From contig CASHTG010000001.1 of the NCBI GenBank assembly GCA_949357655.1, positions 4,526,001 to 4,590,000 on the forward strand: a stretch of 64,000 nucleotides of DNA. The letters are read 5' to 3'. The position numbers and the translations under genes are program-made. Source of the DNA: Parascedosporium putredinis. Its lineage: Eukaryota; Ascomycota; Sordariomycetes; Microascales; Microascaceae. The notes beneath the pieces were generated by a model. It saw only the letters and a program-made list of their open reading frames with translations. It did no database searches and had not been told where the DNA came from. Below are positions 12,834-25,300 of this stretch, piece by piece (the first letter of the stretch is position 1; every line of letters begins with the position of its first letter).

Positions 12834-15707
12834 ATCGCAGAATCCTGGGGCCTTTTGTTCAGACAACAAACCACTGAAGGACAATATCGATATCATCCAG
12901 GCGATAAGCCAAAAGAAAAAAGTTATTGTCATCTCTGGATGTTTGTTATTGTGCCTGGGATTTCCCGCGAGCTAAGAGCAATTAGGGGATTGCCCCGGGC
13001 CCTGGCTGGCAAGTCAACAGATCCGCTGATCAGTGGGTGCCTATAGTTCCAGCGATTATAACTCTCCATCCTCCACAACACAGCCCGTCGTATTGCGAAG
13101 GAAATGTCGCCTGCACAGGGAGGGAAGCAAAGTGTTGTCTAGGATCGAGAAAACGCAACCTTGACTTACCACCAACCGCCGAGGTACCATTGTGAGTGCT
13201 CGCCATCGAACCCGACCCGAGCTACAAGGCTTGGGGTTTCCTTTTGGATGGGCGTGTGGAGGGAACGGATCTCTTGGTCTCTCTACATGCATGCAGCTGA
13301 GCCTTGTCCATTAGACCGTATCACCCTGAAAAGTCCCACCATGATGTTTTGTCTCGTTGCATCCATCCTCCATGCGGGTCTGGGCAAACTGATCCTCGTT
13401 CTCAAAAACGAGGACGCTTGTGAAGCGCGGCCGACGGAGATCAAGGCCACTAGAGCTTGAACAGAAAGGCTGCCTTCTTTCATCGCTGCTCTGCTGTAAA
13501 GCTACCTGTACACCCCTCCTCTTAGCGGGGCCCGAGACCAGGGCTCTCCGCCCACCAGACACGGACGATAACGTGGTGTGCACGAAGCAAAGACGGACGG
13601 GAAGGCGTGGTCCATTTTATATTAAACATCCCTCGGAAGAGTCTTACGGGCTGTGTGTGCGGCAGAATCTGAGTATAACCGAGAAAAGGGAAGAAAAGAA
13701 GGGGTTCATTTCTCTCTCACCTAGCAGAAGCCAGTTACCCGCCCCAGTTCGAGTTTTGCCAGCTCGAGAAGCGGCAGCGAGCCCCTTGGTGATTGCCGTG
13801 CGTGACATTGTGCAGTTTATTTTCTTTTGACGAACTTTCCCGCCTGTTGTATGCTCATGATTCGAGGAGACGCCTCTGCTGGGGCCTTGATGTTTTGGTG
13901 GGGACAACACGGAAGGGGAGATGACGTCCGAGTTAGCGAGGGGAGCCGAGAGTGGTTCGCTCAGGTGAAGGGGTGAAGAGGAGTAACAAAAAAAAAAAAA
14001 AGACGACAGCTAGAAATTCGGATCTCTCGAGATGAGAAGCCAGCCCGCGATCGGCGGGGAGACGAATAAGTTTGATGATGGCCCAAATTCCCCGCTGATG
14101 AAGAAGTGATGGCGATGCGACCCTGAAGGCCAAGGTTACGAAAGTGTGCGCCCACAAGGAGTGGGAATTGTGCTGATCAATGACATCAATCTCGTCAATC
14201 TCCGCGGTTTTGACGAAGATCCCATCTCAAACGAACCCCGATCAAAATTATTATTCTTCTGGAAAGTAATAGTGGTCTTGGTGGTGCCACGGAGGAAGAG
14301 TCTGGATTCGGGTCCCTGTGGAGCCCGGCTGAGCTCTGTAAGTGGTACAAAGTAGCTCGCTGCCACCTTTCCCCCAACCACATACGCCACACCAAACCGC
14401 ACTTTCCCAGTGTAACCAGCGGCTTCCAGGTTCAAATCCCCCTCCGCCCTCCAACTCCCGGCAGGATAGATTGGAAAACATAAAGGTTTGGCCGCACACT
14501 CCCATATTACCTGCTGTAACTACCCGGTGCCGTCCTGGCCAAGAAACGGCCGGGGCGGAGATGATTGGAAACGAAGAAGAAGGCAAAAGATTAACCCACC
14601 CCCTCCCCAAAAGACGCCGTTAGATAACCGAGTTGGCGAATGACCCCGAAGAGAGCGTGGCGAGCTACCAAGTACGACGCGAGTGCGTGGGAGACGCGTT
14701 CAAAGGTGACGAGGGAGAACCGAGGTATTCGATTTCTCTTTTTCTTTTCCTCTCGCAAGCGGTTTCCCCTCTCCCATGCCTGGCACCCATTGTTTTATGA
14801 AGTGGGCGAGGGAGGGCGAGAAGGAAGAGAAGAGGGGCGGCGGATGCAACCTTGGTCGATACGCCATTCCGGCGTCGATCTTACAGCTTGGGTACAAGAC
14901 AAGGCTCTTTGTTTTCTAGTACTTACAAGTTCACCAGAATTTGCAAAGTAGTAGCCGCCGCACCCAGCAGCCGAGCTAGGCAGAGTGCATACATGCAAGG
15001 TTTCAGTCCTGTTCGAATGTACAAGTATTCATGGTACTTGCATAATAGAAAACACTGCGTTTTGACCTCACTGAGAACATGAACAAGGCAAAGGTATCGT
15101 CTATCTTAATGGTGATTGTATTGTGTTTTCTCGTAACTACATGAATCCCCAAAAGGGACCAACAAAGTACGACGAGCCTGTAAGAGATGGTGAGAAAAAA
15201 GGAAGCAGTCGTACAATTCGTAAACGCCCGTGTAAATGCTACATGCATGATCTCGATGTATCTGTCGAGTGTTCCCCTTCTTCCCACCAAAAAGTAACCG
15301 TGAGAAAGAGAAAAAAACAAAACCGGACTCGCCACGCCTCGCTCGTTCCCAATAATGACAGTGAAAGAAGAGATGTAATCATGTCCCTTAAGCCCGCCCA
15401 GTTTGCTCGCGCCATTCAAGACTCCGCCGTGAAAATGCCCAATTTTTCTTTCCTGTTGGATCCCAAGAATGTCCCGCTTATAAAAGCACCCTGCTGCCCT
15501 CAAGAACAAAAAGAAATGTGAGGCAGAGGGAGAAGAAGAAAAAGGAAACAAAGGAGAAAATGATGGCCGAGAGAAATGGCCCTTCGTCATAAACACGACG
15601 ATCTCAGAAACCAAGAGAAAACAAGAGAATCGTCGTCGTGAAGTTGAAACTCTCCATGCATCGAGTCTATGAAAGTAGACTCGGAGAGGGAGAAAAGGAA
15701 AGCGTAT

Positions 15708-16909
15708 TTAGGCAGTCAAAGATGAAGAGTTGCTCGAGTCATAGTTGTGGCAGCCTCGCTCATGACGCTTCATGTTGCTTCGGACACTGAACGCCTTTCC
15801 GCAGCCGGGATGAGGGCACTTGAAAGGCTTCTCGCCCGTGTGAGAGTGGCTGTGGATGCGTAGCGAGCTCGGTCGGGAAAAGGCCTTGTTGCAGGTCTGG
15901 CAGATATACCGGTCCTGGCTCTGGGGGTACGAGGTGGTGGAAGAGGGGGCAATGTAGTGGTGGTGTTGCCAGGGGTTGGCGCCCGAGGTAGGTCCCAAAC
16001 CAACAGCAACAGGCATAGGCGGGAATTGCTACGTCTGTTGTTAGCGTCTCTAGTTCTAAAACGAGCAAGGCAAAAAGTCCAAGAGGAGAAGGGTCTTACC
16101 TGAGGAAGGGGACGCTGGTAGTAAAGACCCGAGATCTGGGGTTGGGGAGGAGGAGTAGGCTGCATGGGAGGGTAATAGGATGCGAGAGAGGGCTGAGTCA
16201 TGTACGGGGATCCGTAAGTCTGCTGGGGATAAGAAGTCTGAACGGGAACGCGGGAGACAACAGGAGTCATGTGTCGGGGCTCCTCGAGAGGTGGGGTTGT
16301 CTCGTAATAGTAGTTGCCAACGGGAATGCTGCTAACCGACTTGGTGGCAGGAGAGGGATACCCATCAAAGGAGGCATCTGAGGTCATGGGAGGAGTCGGA
16401 GGCATGGCACCGCGCATCAGGGCGGGTTGCGAATAGTGTGCCGAGTTGGGCCTGGTATCAGGGCGGGAGGGGCAGGAGAAGCGACTAAGGCGGACTGTTA
16501 GTGCGCTGATCTGCTACACCAAGTCTCGTTCTCAAGGCGAGAACGGTGCTTGGGAGCACGTCGAGAGAGAGGGCTTACCTTGAGGCATCTGCTGGTGCAT
16601 CTGCTGCATTTGCTGTTGGTGAACCATCTGCTGTTGCTGGTGGACCTGCTGCTGATGAACCTGCTGCTGAGGAATCTGCTGCTGGGTCTGTTGCGGGCTG
16701 GCCACTTGCTGCTGCTGCGCCTGCTGGTTCTGGGGAGAAGTCTCAGTGGTGGGCGAGCCAGCGTCCGCCAGACCGAGCAGGTTGGAGATGGAAGGCAGAG
16801 AGCACTTGTTGTCGTCCATCGGGGGCGATGGAGGTGGTTGAGGCGGTTGGACGTATCCGTAGGACGCAACCTGTTGGGCGTATGGGTTCGGTACCATGGT
16901 GGTCGCCAT
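15708..16909 (-). CDS. C2H2 zinc-finger transcription factor with polyQ N-terminus
   Basis: Three exons on the minus strand: 16909-16579, about 16494 or 16484 to 16100, and 16028-15708, giving about 345-348 residues. The N-terminus carries CSLPSISNLLGLAD, then a Gln/His/Met-rich tract (residues about 60-110). The middle is rich in Pro, Tyr, Ser and Thr. The C-terminus holds two C2H2 fingers (about 285-338): CQTC, HSHSH, the linker HTGEKPFKC, and CPHPGC to HERGC. It should bind DNA in the nucleus, and the finger pair resembles fungal FlbC/Azf1-type regulators. The second intron is clean (GTAAGA, GCTAAC, TAG). At the first intron, the acceptor best placed after CACTAAC (exon from 16484) is one base out of frame. 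Either the CAG acceptor at 16495 is used or one C is missing at 16461-16463. Confidence 0.85.
16596..16735 (-). repeat. CAG/CAA-type repeat coding polyglutamine
   Basis: Imperfect CAG, CAA, CAC and ATG codons on the minus strand encode the Gln/His/Met tract of the zinc-finger gene, including QQQVHQQQVHQQQQ. The codons are mixed, so slippage is less likely than in a pure CAG run. Confidence 0.85.
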
Positions 16910-19900
16910 TGTAGATGTGTTGGTGAAAGACAGAGTGGAGTAAGAGCGAGTGTTGTTGATGACGAGGTTCCGGTTGTAACAGTCCTTGCCTTCTTCTCTA
17001 TAAAGGTGTAAGTTGGTCGTCTAGGTCTCGTTGGTGGAAGAGCAGGCGGTGGTGATGCTTCGAGTCGTTCTGGCAAACGCAGTTGTTTTGAGCGAGAGTG
17101 AGTGAGGAAGAGGGTATTAGGCGGAGTGGTATTTCAAGATATATATGTAAGGAGTGTGGTGCAGTATGCCAGTTATTATTAAAACCCAAGAGCCAGCTGG
17201 ATGTTATTATGGTGATGTTGTTTGATTGTAATAAATCTCGATCGAGGGGGGAATATCGAAGTGGGTTGGGAAGGGGAGGAGGGATAGTTTAAGTATCTCG
17301 GCCGTCCGAAAAATGGTCGAGGCTTGATCTGCCGAGTCGGTACAAGGCCACCACTGGGGACGAAGAGCTCGATCGAGGTCAATCCACCGTTGATCTCATG
17401 GAACATGGAGTCTTTTGTTCCAAGTCGGTACGTATCTTCATGAGGGAGGTTACTGACCTCGTCTGCTCGGTTCTGGGTATTTGCTCCTCCTGTTAAACTT
17501 GCACCCCCTCACCCCCTCCCTTCCCCCAAATCCCTGCCTGTCACATATTATGTGTGGGCCGTACCAGAAAAGACAGCCACCAGTGCACTTCCCAGTCAAC
17601 CGGATGACATTAACCCACCGAATCCGTTTCCAACCACAAGTCGCATACCCTCCCGATCTGTCCAAGTGCGTTGCTCTGATGTCCAGAGCACGCACTAATC
17701 CTAACCATGCCAACCCTGCGCGCCGCTTGCCTAGGGTGGCAGTGGGAAGGGGTGGGGGTGTGTCGGGGGAGGAGGTGTGAAGAAGGGGGTGATGGGGGTG
17801 TGGGATGCGTGTGTGAGCTAGCACACTCGGCCCGGGGGTGCGGTTACAGAAGGGGTGTCGATAGCACCTCGCCTCTGCTTCAAGGGTCTCTCACCCTCCT
17901 GCCATGTTAACGGTCCACACGGTGATAGAGACTCGTAAAATGGTACGGAGGAGGTGGTACGTCGTATGCGCAGGAGCAGTTTTGTAGCAAAAGTAGGCGG
18001 GTGGATTGCTCTCGCATATTTTCCAACATCGCCGCTACCCCAATAACACCTCCTATTAATGTGCACGACGACATAGCCCGCGTCTTGTCCTTCTCTCCCC
18101 TGTAGAGGGTTACTGCCACCAGACGCAAGGCGCCGGAATATAACTTCACGTGCTGCTCGTCGTAGTACCGCTGTGGTGCTGCTGAGGTGCATTCGTTCCG
18201 GACCCGAAGATTCAAGCGCGATCCCACGAGGATACCTGGAGTTAGAGAACATGCAAAGACCTCGTCGATGACGGCCTAGAAGGATCAAATTCCTTTTCCG
18301 GTTCGTAATGGGCCAAACCTCGAGCATTTGCCAAGCTGCTCGGCTTTAGATTGGAGAGGTTGAACGTAGTCCTCCTGGGCATGCTGTCGTGCTGAGGAAA
18401 GAGCCCTGCCAGCCTAATGACCAAGACGGGGGTAGCTATCCAGTTCTGCCCAGTACAATTGGAGCCAGCGTGCTCCTTCCTCACAGTCTCCCCCAAAAGA
18501 AAAACTTGCTGTAGTACCCCACAACGAGAAAATAAATTTATGGACAGCCAGAATCGCAGATCATACTTGCAATCAGTGTCCCAGCAAGACCCTCCCCACC
18601 CTCGATCAAGCCCTCCAGGGCTCCATGAGCGAATCAATATTCTTTTTAGCAATGCCAGCTTGAATACGTCAATACCGTCCGCTGAAATATGGTCCCCAGG
18701 CCAACTCTTGTGATACCGTATCTAGACACATGCCATCTGAGCTTTGCGTGTTGCATCATTCCCTGCACCCGATTCTGTTTGGAGAAGTGCGTATACGCCC
18801 TCTCCGCTACTTGGAGGGCAGAGGAAAAGAAATAAGGTCGACTGCGACTAGTAGCATTGTTGTTCCTGGCAGCCCAGGGTATCCCACGATGCATCGCGGA
18901 AGACCAAGCAGCCGAGTCACATAAAACAACAGGTTTAGACAAGGGGTCCAGCCGAAGGGCTGAATCGGTTGACGGCACCCACACCCCCAACCTGCCATCT
19001 GTTCTTGGGGAGCAGGCCCATTTAACAGAATTATGCGGCGGGTCCACGCAAAAGTGTTAGCGGCGCCTAGTCCAAACAGCCATTGCTGCTGTGTGGCGGT
19101 CGTTCCGAAGCATGGTCCGTGAGCCTTCCGATTTCTTCGATTGGTTCACGTCCAAGCACGGAGGGGTTGTCCTGGGCTGGAGGGTGCACCACTTGAGACG
19201 AGCAACGACTCACGTCAGAGGTGCACGCCTGATGTATTGTGAGGCCACAAGACGCTTCATGATCGGTGTGCTGTGACCGGATTTCCTGGGTGATCTTATG
19301 CCGTTCACGGTCTTGTATCATAGTCGTGCTGCCAAATCGCTCTGTCATCCCAAGCACGCCCAGCCAGAAGATGGCGTTTTGACCCCATCTATCCTTTTCT
19401 GGAACATCCCCAGAACGGCAAAGGCGGGGGTGTATGTTTTTCTTCTTCTTTCTTTCTTTTTATCTGAACATTCTACCCTGCGGCCGTAGATTATCGGATT
19501 CGCCAGCAACCCTCGGAATGTTTAGCAAGCCGCATGGAACGAGCGACGGAGATGGCCGAGTCCAACCCTCCCAAAGCCATGTCGCGTCCTAAATCAGAGG
19601 AGGGGTGTCAAGATGGATGCAGCCTGGTTGCAGATTCGATGCTCGAGCATGATCGTGCTGGGGATGATCAGGAACCAGTGCTGGCTTGGCCTTTGGTGAG
19701 CTGATCCCTTGAGCGTGGATCTTGATCATTCCGGCATCTGTGTCTCGGGATTTGAAAGCGTGAGTTGCTAGATACGAATGAGGATCACTATAATTTCACC
19801 GGGGAGAGGAGCAGGCAGCGGGCTGCTGTAAATTACGAATTGTTTGGATTTGCGGAGGGGCTGATGGAATTTCCCAACCTTTCTCATGGCCATCAATCAT

Positions 19901-21270
19901 GCACTGATGCCGAGGACAAAAGATAAGCAGCATTTCGTCAATGTGCATCGCTTTGGAATTATCTCACAAATTGTTGAGGGGTCAAGCATTAAGACGAGAG
20001 CTCGCTCCCTAACGAGAAAGGGAGTCTCGTCCTCCTAAATAAAAACCAATAAGGTACCGAGGTAGAGGCAAGATGGTAACGGCCTCCTCAACCCGATGAT
20101 GTGCGTTCAAGAAAAGCATAGGGCCTGGTCTACATGGATACAGTATCAAGAGATGCTAGATGAATACCCACCAGTTCCCCCGCGATTTTAAGGTTTCGAG
20201 GAGATTGTGGGATGGAGAAAGCGAGAGAGCCTCTGGTGGGGGAAGGAGGGGCACATGCCAAGGACTGAGATCCCGGCTTGCCTTGGGGAATTGAACTGAG
20301 GCATAGCGAGAGCCTCAACCTCGCTCGAGCATAGATTCGCCGCAAAAATGTAGGAGCCGCGCGGGTTCGTGCTTTGTCGACACTGCATCAATTCCACCCA
20401 CGACTCCGCCACGGGCCATGTTCACCCACGCACGGCTTAAATAAGGCTCGGTTTCAACATAGATCTCTGGCGGCCGGAAGAAGGGAGGCAAGAAAGGGGG
20501 TGGGGTGCAAGAAATTCTACCATTTATTTAGTGATCTAACCCTCCTTGTGTGAAGCCTGGGCGGTTGAAGATCGACTCTTGAAGGCAACAGCGATCGGAG
20601 CTCATCTTGTCCGGCCGACCCTCGACAAACCTGATCTTAGTAGAAGGTGGGTGCGCTGTGGCACGGCTGGTGATATGAGTTGTGCGACAATCAGGAAAAT
20701 CATCTTCGAGCGAAGCGAGAAACTGGTTTTGGGATGGTGATGAGCCGTGAAACCCAAACGGTGGACACAAGGCAGAGAGGCGGGCATTATTAACGACGAG
20801 TGGCGGTCCTGAACGGGAACTGCTGTCGGGATCATGGAGGTTGATCGTTGTTTTTGCTCGACGCCCGCTCCCCCGCCGCCCTCAATTGATCAATTGATGT
20901 CCTCTCAAGATCGCTCGTTAAGAAGATGTGCTGTCCATCCGTGGATATTAGGCCATGATTATCTTTGAGAACAAAACAAACAGGTCTCGAGTTCTGCATC
21001 TTCCTCCCAATGCAATCAATCTTCAATCTTTAATTCTCAGGAGGGGCTTAGCTACAGAAGCATCACGGTTAATGCGATCATCAGGTGGCATTAATGGCAG
21101 CTTGAATGATAAGGTCAAGGGTGAGGTTCAAGAATGACTTCAAATTGATGAGATGACCTCACGACCTGGGGTCGGTAGATTGCGTCAAGAGGTAGCACAG
21201 TGAGAGAGGGAGGGCAAGGAACTGCACGAGTAATCTGCCATCCAAAGAGCTGGGAAGGTAAATAATTTTA

Positions 21271-21290
21271 AAAATAAAAATAAAAATAAA
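21271..21290. repeat. AAAAAT microsatellite
   Basis: Three to four copies of an A5T unit. A T5A copy in the opposite orientation lies at 31727-31749. Confidence 0.8.
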
Positions 21291-22362
21291 GTTCGTCGAG
21301 TTACACATCACATTCCAGCTATTACTTGTATGTACATCAATTGCGATCATTGCAATGGCTGCGCCGAGGTACGGTTGGACAAAAATGTATTTTGAGCGAA
21401 CCGATTGTAACATTTCCCGCAATGACCGTTTTTCTGACTGTCGTGAAGCCCTGTGCGTGTGGAACAGGGGCCGTGGAGGTGGGAGGAAACGCTTCGGAAA
21501 CAACGGCTAATTTGAGCATGATACTCCCTGGCGGCTGCGAAAGCCTCCTGCTCTGTCCCGCCTTTTGAGGCTGTGGGTGTTGAAGCGACGTAGAGTTGGG
21601 CACCACCTTTTAATCATTTCTTCCTCTGTTTTTCGTTGAGCAATAGTTCAAGGGCAGAAAAAATCTGCTTCTCTTTCCACAATTGAAAGAAAGAAACCCC
21701 TCAACCCCTACTAACAACAAATTTATGGGGGTGGTGCACTTCTCGTGAGGACGGCCACTCTCTTCCTAGATATGGACTGGCGTATTCGTACTTTCGCAAA
21801 GGCGACAAAGTCTGGTTAGTGCAAGGGGCACCCCCATACATCCTTGTCGGTAACCTCTCGTCATACCGTCACACGGACTCCGGTTTTTGCTCCCTGTCCT
21901 GATGGGGTTCGACCGGGTCCAGGGATGGATATGGACTCATGGCAGGGGTCCTGAGATGAGGTTCGAGGGGAGGGGGCGGTTTCTAACTTGGCCTTCAGGG
22001 GCCATGTACGAAAGTCTCAAAAAGTCAGAGGTTTTCGCGCGCAGGGCTTGTCGGACAATGCCATGACAGGGCCCGTTGAACATCCGGGAGATCCTCGACA
22101 CCAAGAGGTTAAAGAGCAACGGGGTTTGCCGGTTTCGTTGAATCATAACCCATCCATCCCTGCGGCACATCATATTCGTTCACTCTTCTTTTCCCCCTTC
22201 CATCCATGTTATCTTTCTCACAAGATCCTCTAATCATCAGAACGACGAGACAAGACAAGGCTAGCGGGCTGATTTGGGAGGGCTGGCTGTGGCCAGCTCC
22301 TTTTTAGCTTCAGGCCTCGCCCAGTCATGGATCCATTGCATCAAACATCCTGAAATAGCTGT

Positions 22363-22394
22363 GGGAACAAGGGAACGAGGGAACAAGGGAACGA
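22363..22394. repeat. 16-nt perfect tandem duplication
   Basis: GGGAACAAGGGAACGA occurs twice in direct succession and is itself a near-duplicate of an 8-nt unit (GGGAACAA / GGGAACGA). Confidence 0.85.
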
Positions 22395-25300
22395 GGGGCG
22401 GTGGTTCTACTTGCACAGGATAGTGCAAAAGAGCGACGGTCAACTTTCCCCATCTCCTCAATAGAGACTGAGTGCATGATGGAACTTGATTTGAGTGAGC
22501 TGTGAACAACGGCCGCTCTCCCTTACTCCGTGAATCAACCCCCACTTTGTTTAAAGCGACACTAGGCTTGCTTCAACGCTTGACGAACACGACAGGAAGA
22601 GGGCATTGATATCCACTCTGCATCCCCTCTACAATGAGCATATACATCTGTTATGCTGGCTATCCCTAGACATCCGCATAGATCAGTTCGTCTCATCCGC
22701 TTGCTCGACCTTGCTAACGACAGGAGAGATGATGGAAAAACGGGGTAGATGGGGCTAGACTAGTTAATAATCGACAAAGATGATGGAGGAGGACCACCCT
22801 TAGATGATCTGGCCTGTGCCGTTTAGCATCATTCACACATCAGGGAGGGGATCAACGATATCCTCAGTTCTTGCGCAATCCGCGGGCCAAGCGCCCATCG
22901 CCATACGATCCCCCTCCGCTTCCCCACAAAATGACTACTCGAGGAGAATCGCCAGGCGATCAAGCCCGAACCCATATCTTGTGATAACGCGGACATGGCA
23001 TGTTTGGTCGTTTTGTCAATCGGAGAGCGAAGCTCGCTTCAGGGACATATCACCGTGAATCGACCAGGGCTCGGTGGCATGTGCGTAGAAGCGAAATACA
23101 ATTTACCCTGCATCACAGCGCGAGGAATTGGCCATCACTCCATTGCCCAACGGTTCCCTGTCTCTTCATGTTACTCTTCTTTTTTCCCCTATAGCAGGTT
23201 ACAAAATAGACCCATGGGTAGAGAGAGGGGTCTGAAGAGCCCCATAGTAGGGGAACAACATGAATGTTTGGTGGGGATGATGAGTTGTGGGGCCAAGCGG
23301 CACCTTTGTTCTATGGAAGCGATGGCGATTGAACGTCACCAATCCAGAATTAATCTTCCCAGTGCGACTCAAGATAAGCGGCCCAGGGAAGAACAAATAA
23401 CAACGCAAACAAGGGAGCTTTGATCGCTAACTGGCCGTCGTGAGCAATGGGGGAAAAACACCAGTTGACGGAGAGAAATATCCATCAGCGGCAACCCGCC
23501 TTGCGGTGGTATTTCGGCGGCTTCCCAGCGTCAAGGGTCGAGCCCAGGCCTTCCAAGCGGTGCCATCTTCCAATATTGGTCAGCGAGCGTCGTACTGGAC
23601 CTCTTGTTGCCACCCTCCAGTACCTGCCTCATTCATTGATGGCTGCCCATAGCTTCTTGATTGGCTAACTTTTTTTTTTTTTTTTAGAGCAGGTCTAACA
23701 TTAACAAATGTCGAGGCCACCGGAGAGCTTGCCGCTGATGTTTCCCCTCCATCCGAACCTTGCAATTGGTAGTGGCTTCGTCTCTTCGTTTCACTTGGTT
23801 AAAAGCTGATGCTTCATGCACTTTGTTCTCCCCATTCCCAACTTGAAGTGATTACTATCCCAATATGAGTGGTCCCCGACTAGATCAACAAATACTAGGC
23901 GGAAGGCTTGGATGATCAGATAATGACCTGCGCTCAGCCCATATGTGACTACAAGTAGTTTAGTAGAGAGAATTCTACCTCTTCGGAGGAGAACCTTTCA
24001 CCCGTCACTTCCGGGATGGTGCCGGGTTCCACTACATATTGTTTCTCGTCCGAAGGGGCAGAGAGTCAGCGCCACCAAACGCCACAATTTGTATCTCCCG
24101 TGCCCCCGCCACGAAGAAGAACGGGACTTGGGCACTAGTGTAAGCGAAGGACACTAGGCTGACGCTAATAACAGAAACCCCCAGAGCTTCGACCTTTTCC
24201 ACCATGGCCTCGCTCGCAACAGATGGCGTTCCTTTGATGTTGTATTAGATGTAGTGACAGTGGGAAGGAGGCGCGAGGGAAGGCGAGAACTGAGCGGAAA
24301 TGGAGTAGTGGCTCCTTGGTTTATTCCGTTGCGTTGTTCCTTTGCGGCACCGTTCAGGTTAGCCAAGCGGCCTGCTTACTTTTTCTCTTCTTTCCCTTCT
24401 TCTTTTTGCGTCGCGAGACTCATTTTGGTGATGGGATGGGCTCGCTGTGACCTGCAGGTTTGGGTTGTTATTGATCAAGCTTGCGTAAGCTGAAGATCGA
24501 AATCGTCCCGCCATCATTGGTCTCTGCGATGCGCACACCACCGTGCCTGCCTCGGCATATTAGCGCGAAAGCCTGCAGTAGTGCATCGAAGACAGGTGGG
24601 ACTGGTGAGCTCTCCTTCAACTATGTTGGTGAAGAGTCGATATGCTAATGAACACCATTGATTTTGAACATTGACATGGATAATACTTGTACAAGGGAAC
24701 TAGGCTCTTTTCCTCGCCTTCAATCGTCCTCAATCAGTTGTATTTTCTACACCCCGATGCGATGACGTAGAGGGAAGGCGGAGGAGGTTTCCAAGATTGC
24801 TACGAAGTACAAGTAGAGCAGCGCCAGTCGCTTTCAATCCCCAACATGAGTTGCATGAGTTGGCCATAGATCTATCGCAGGTGCGTGCAAGTGTACCCTT
24901 GGTCCCCATCCCCCCCCGCCCTGTCCTATTGAAGCCAAGAATTTGAGCCTTCACAAGACATCGGTTGGCATCTTTTCGACGAAAAACGGGCGCCGCGACA
25001 TCCGCCTCTTGATAAAACATGCGAACCCAGAGCTGCCAATCAATTCCCTCCCCCACCACTCCCCAGCAACAAGTCATCGCATGTTCGGCCACTGTTTTGA
25101 GTGTCAGCAATTTGATAAGCACAATATGGTTTCCAGGGCCTGGATGCTGGCCTACCCGAGAGGCGGTACCAGACTCTCTCATCCTTGCCTGCCGCAGGTG
25201 GATGGTGATCAGGTGTGCGTGCGTGAGCGTAGAATGGGGAGATGGAGGCATTTCGACCTGGCTGGCCTGAGCTGTTTCGATTGACCTCGCCACCTCAAGG

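Larger units (their letters stand above)
9815..15707. other. intergenic stretch, about 5.9 kb, no recognised gene
   Basis: Scattered open frames below 160 codons on both strands, none with a recognisable domain or a plausible exon chain. Local repeats occur at 12671-12718 and 12811-12833. The right end should contain the 3' flank of the zinc-finger gene ending at 15708. Confidence 0.5.

Noticed and set aside
14425..14460. GGTTCAAATCC, a tRNA B-box-like string
   Set aside because: No A box at a proper distance and no acceptor stem; the flanks cannot fold as a cloverleaf.
16546..17011. Ala-rich and Leu/His-rich plus-strand frames over the zinc-finger gene
   Set aside because: They are antisense products of the polyglutamine tract, which keeps all frames open.
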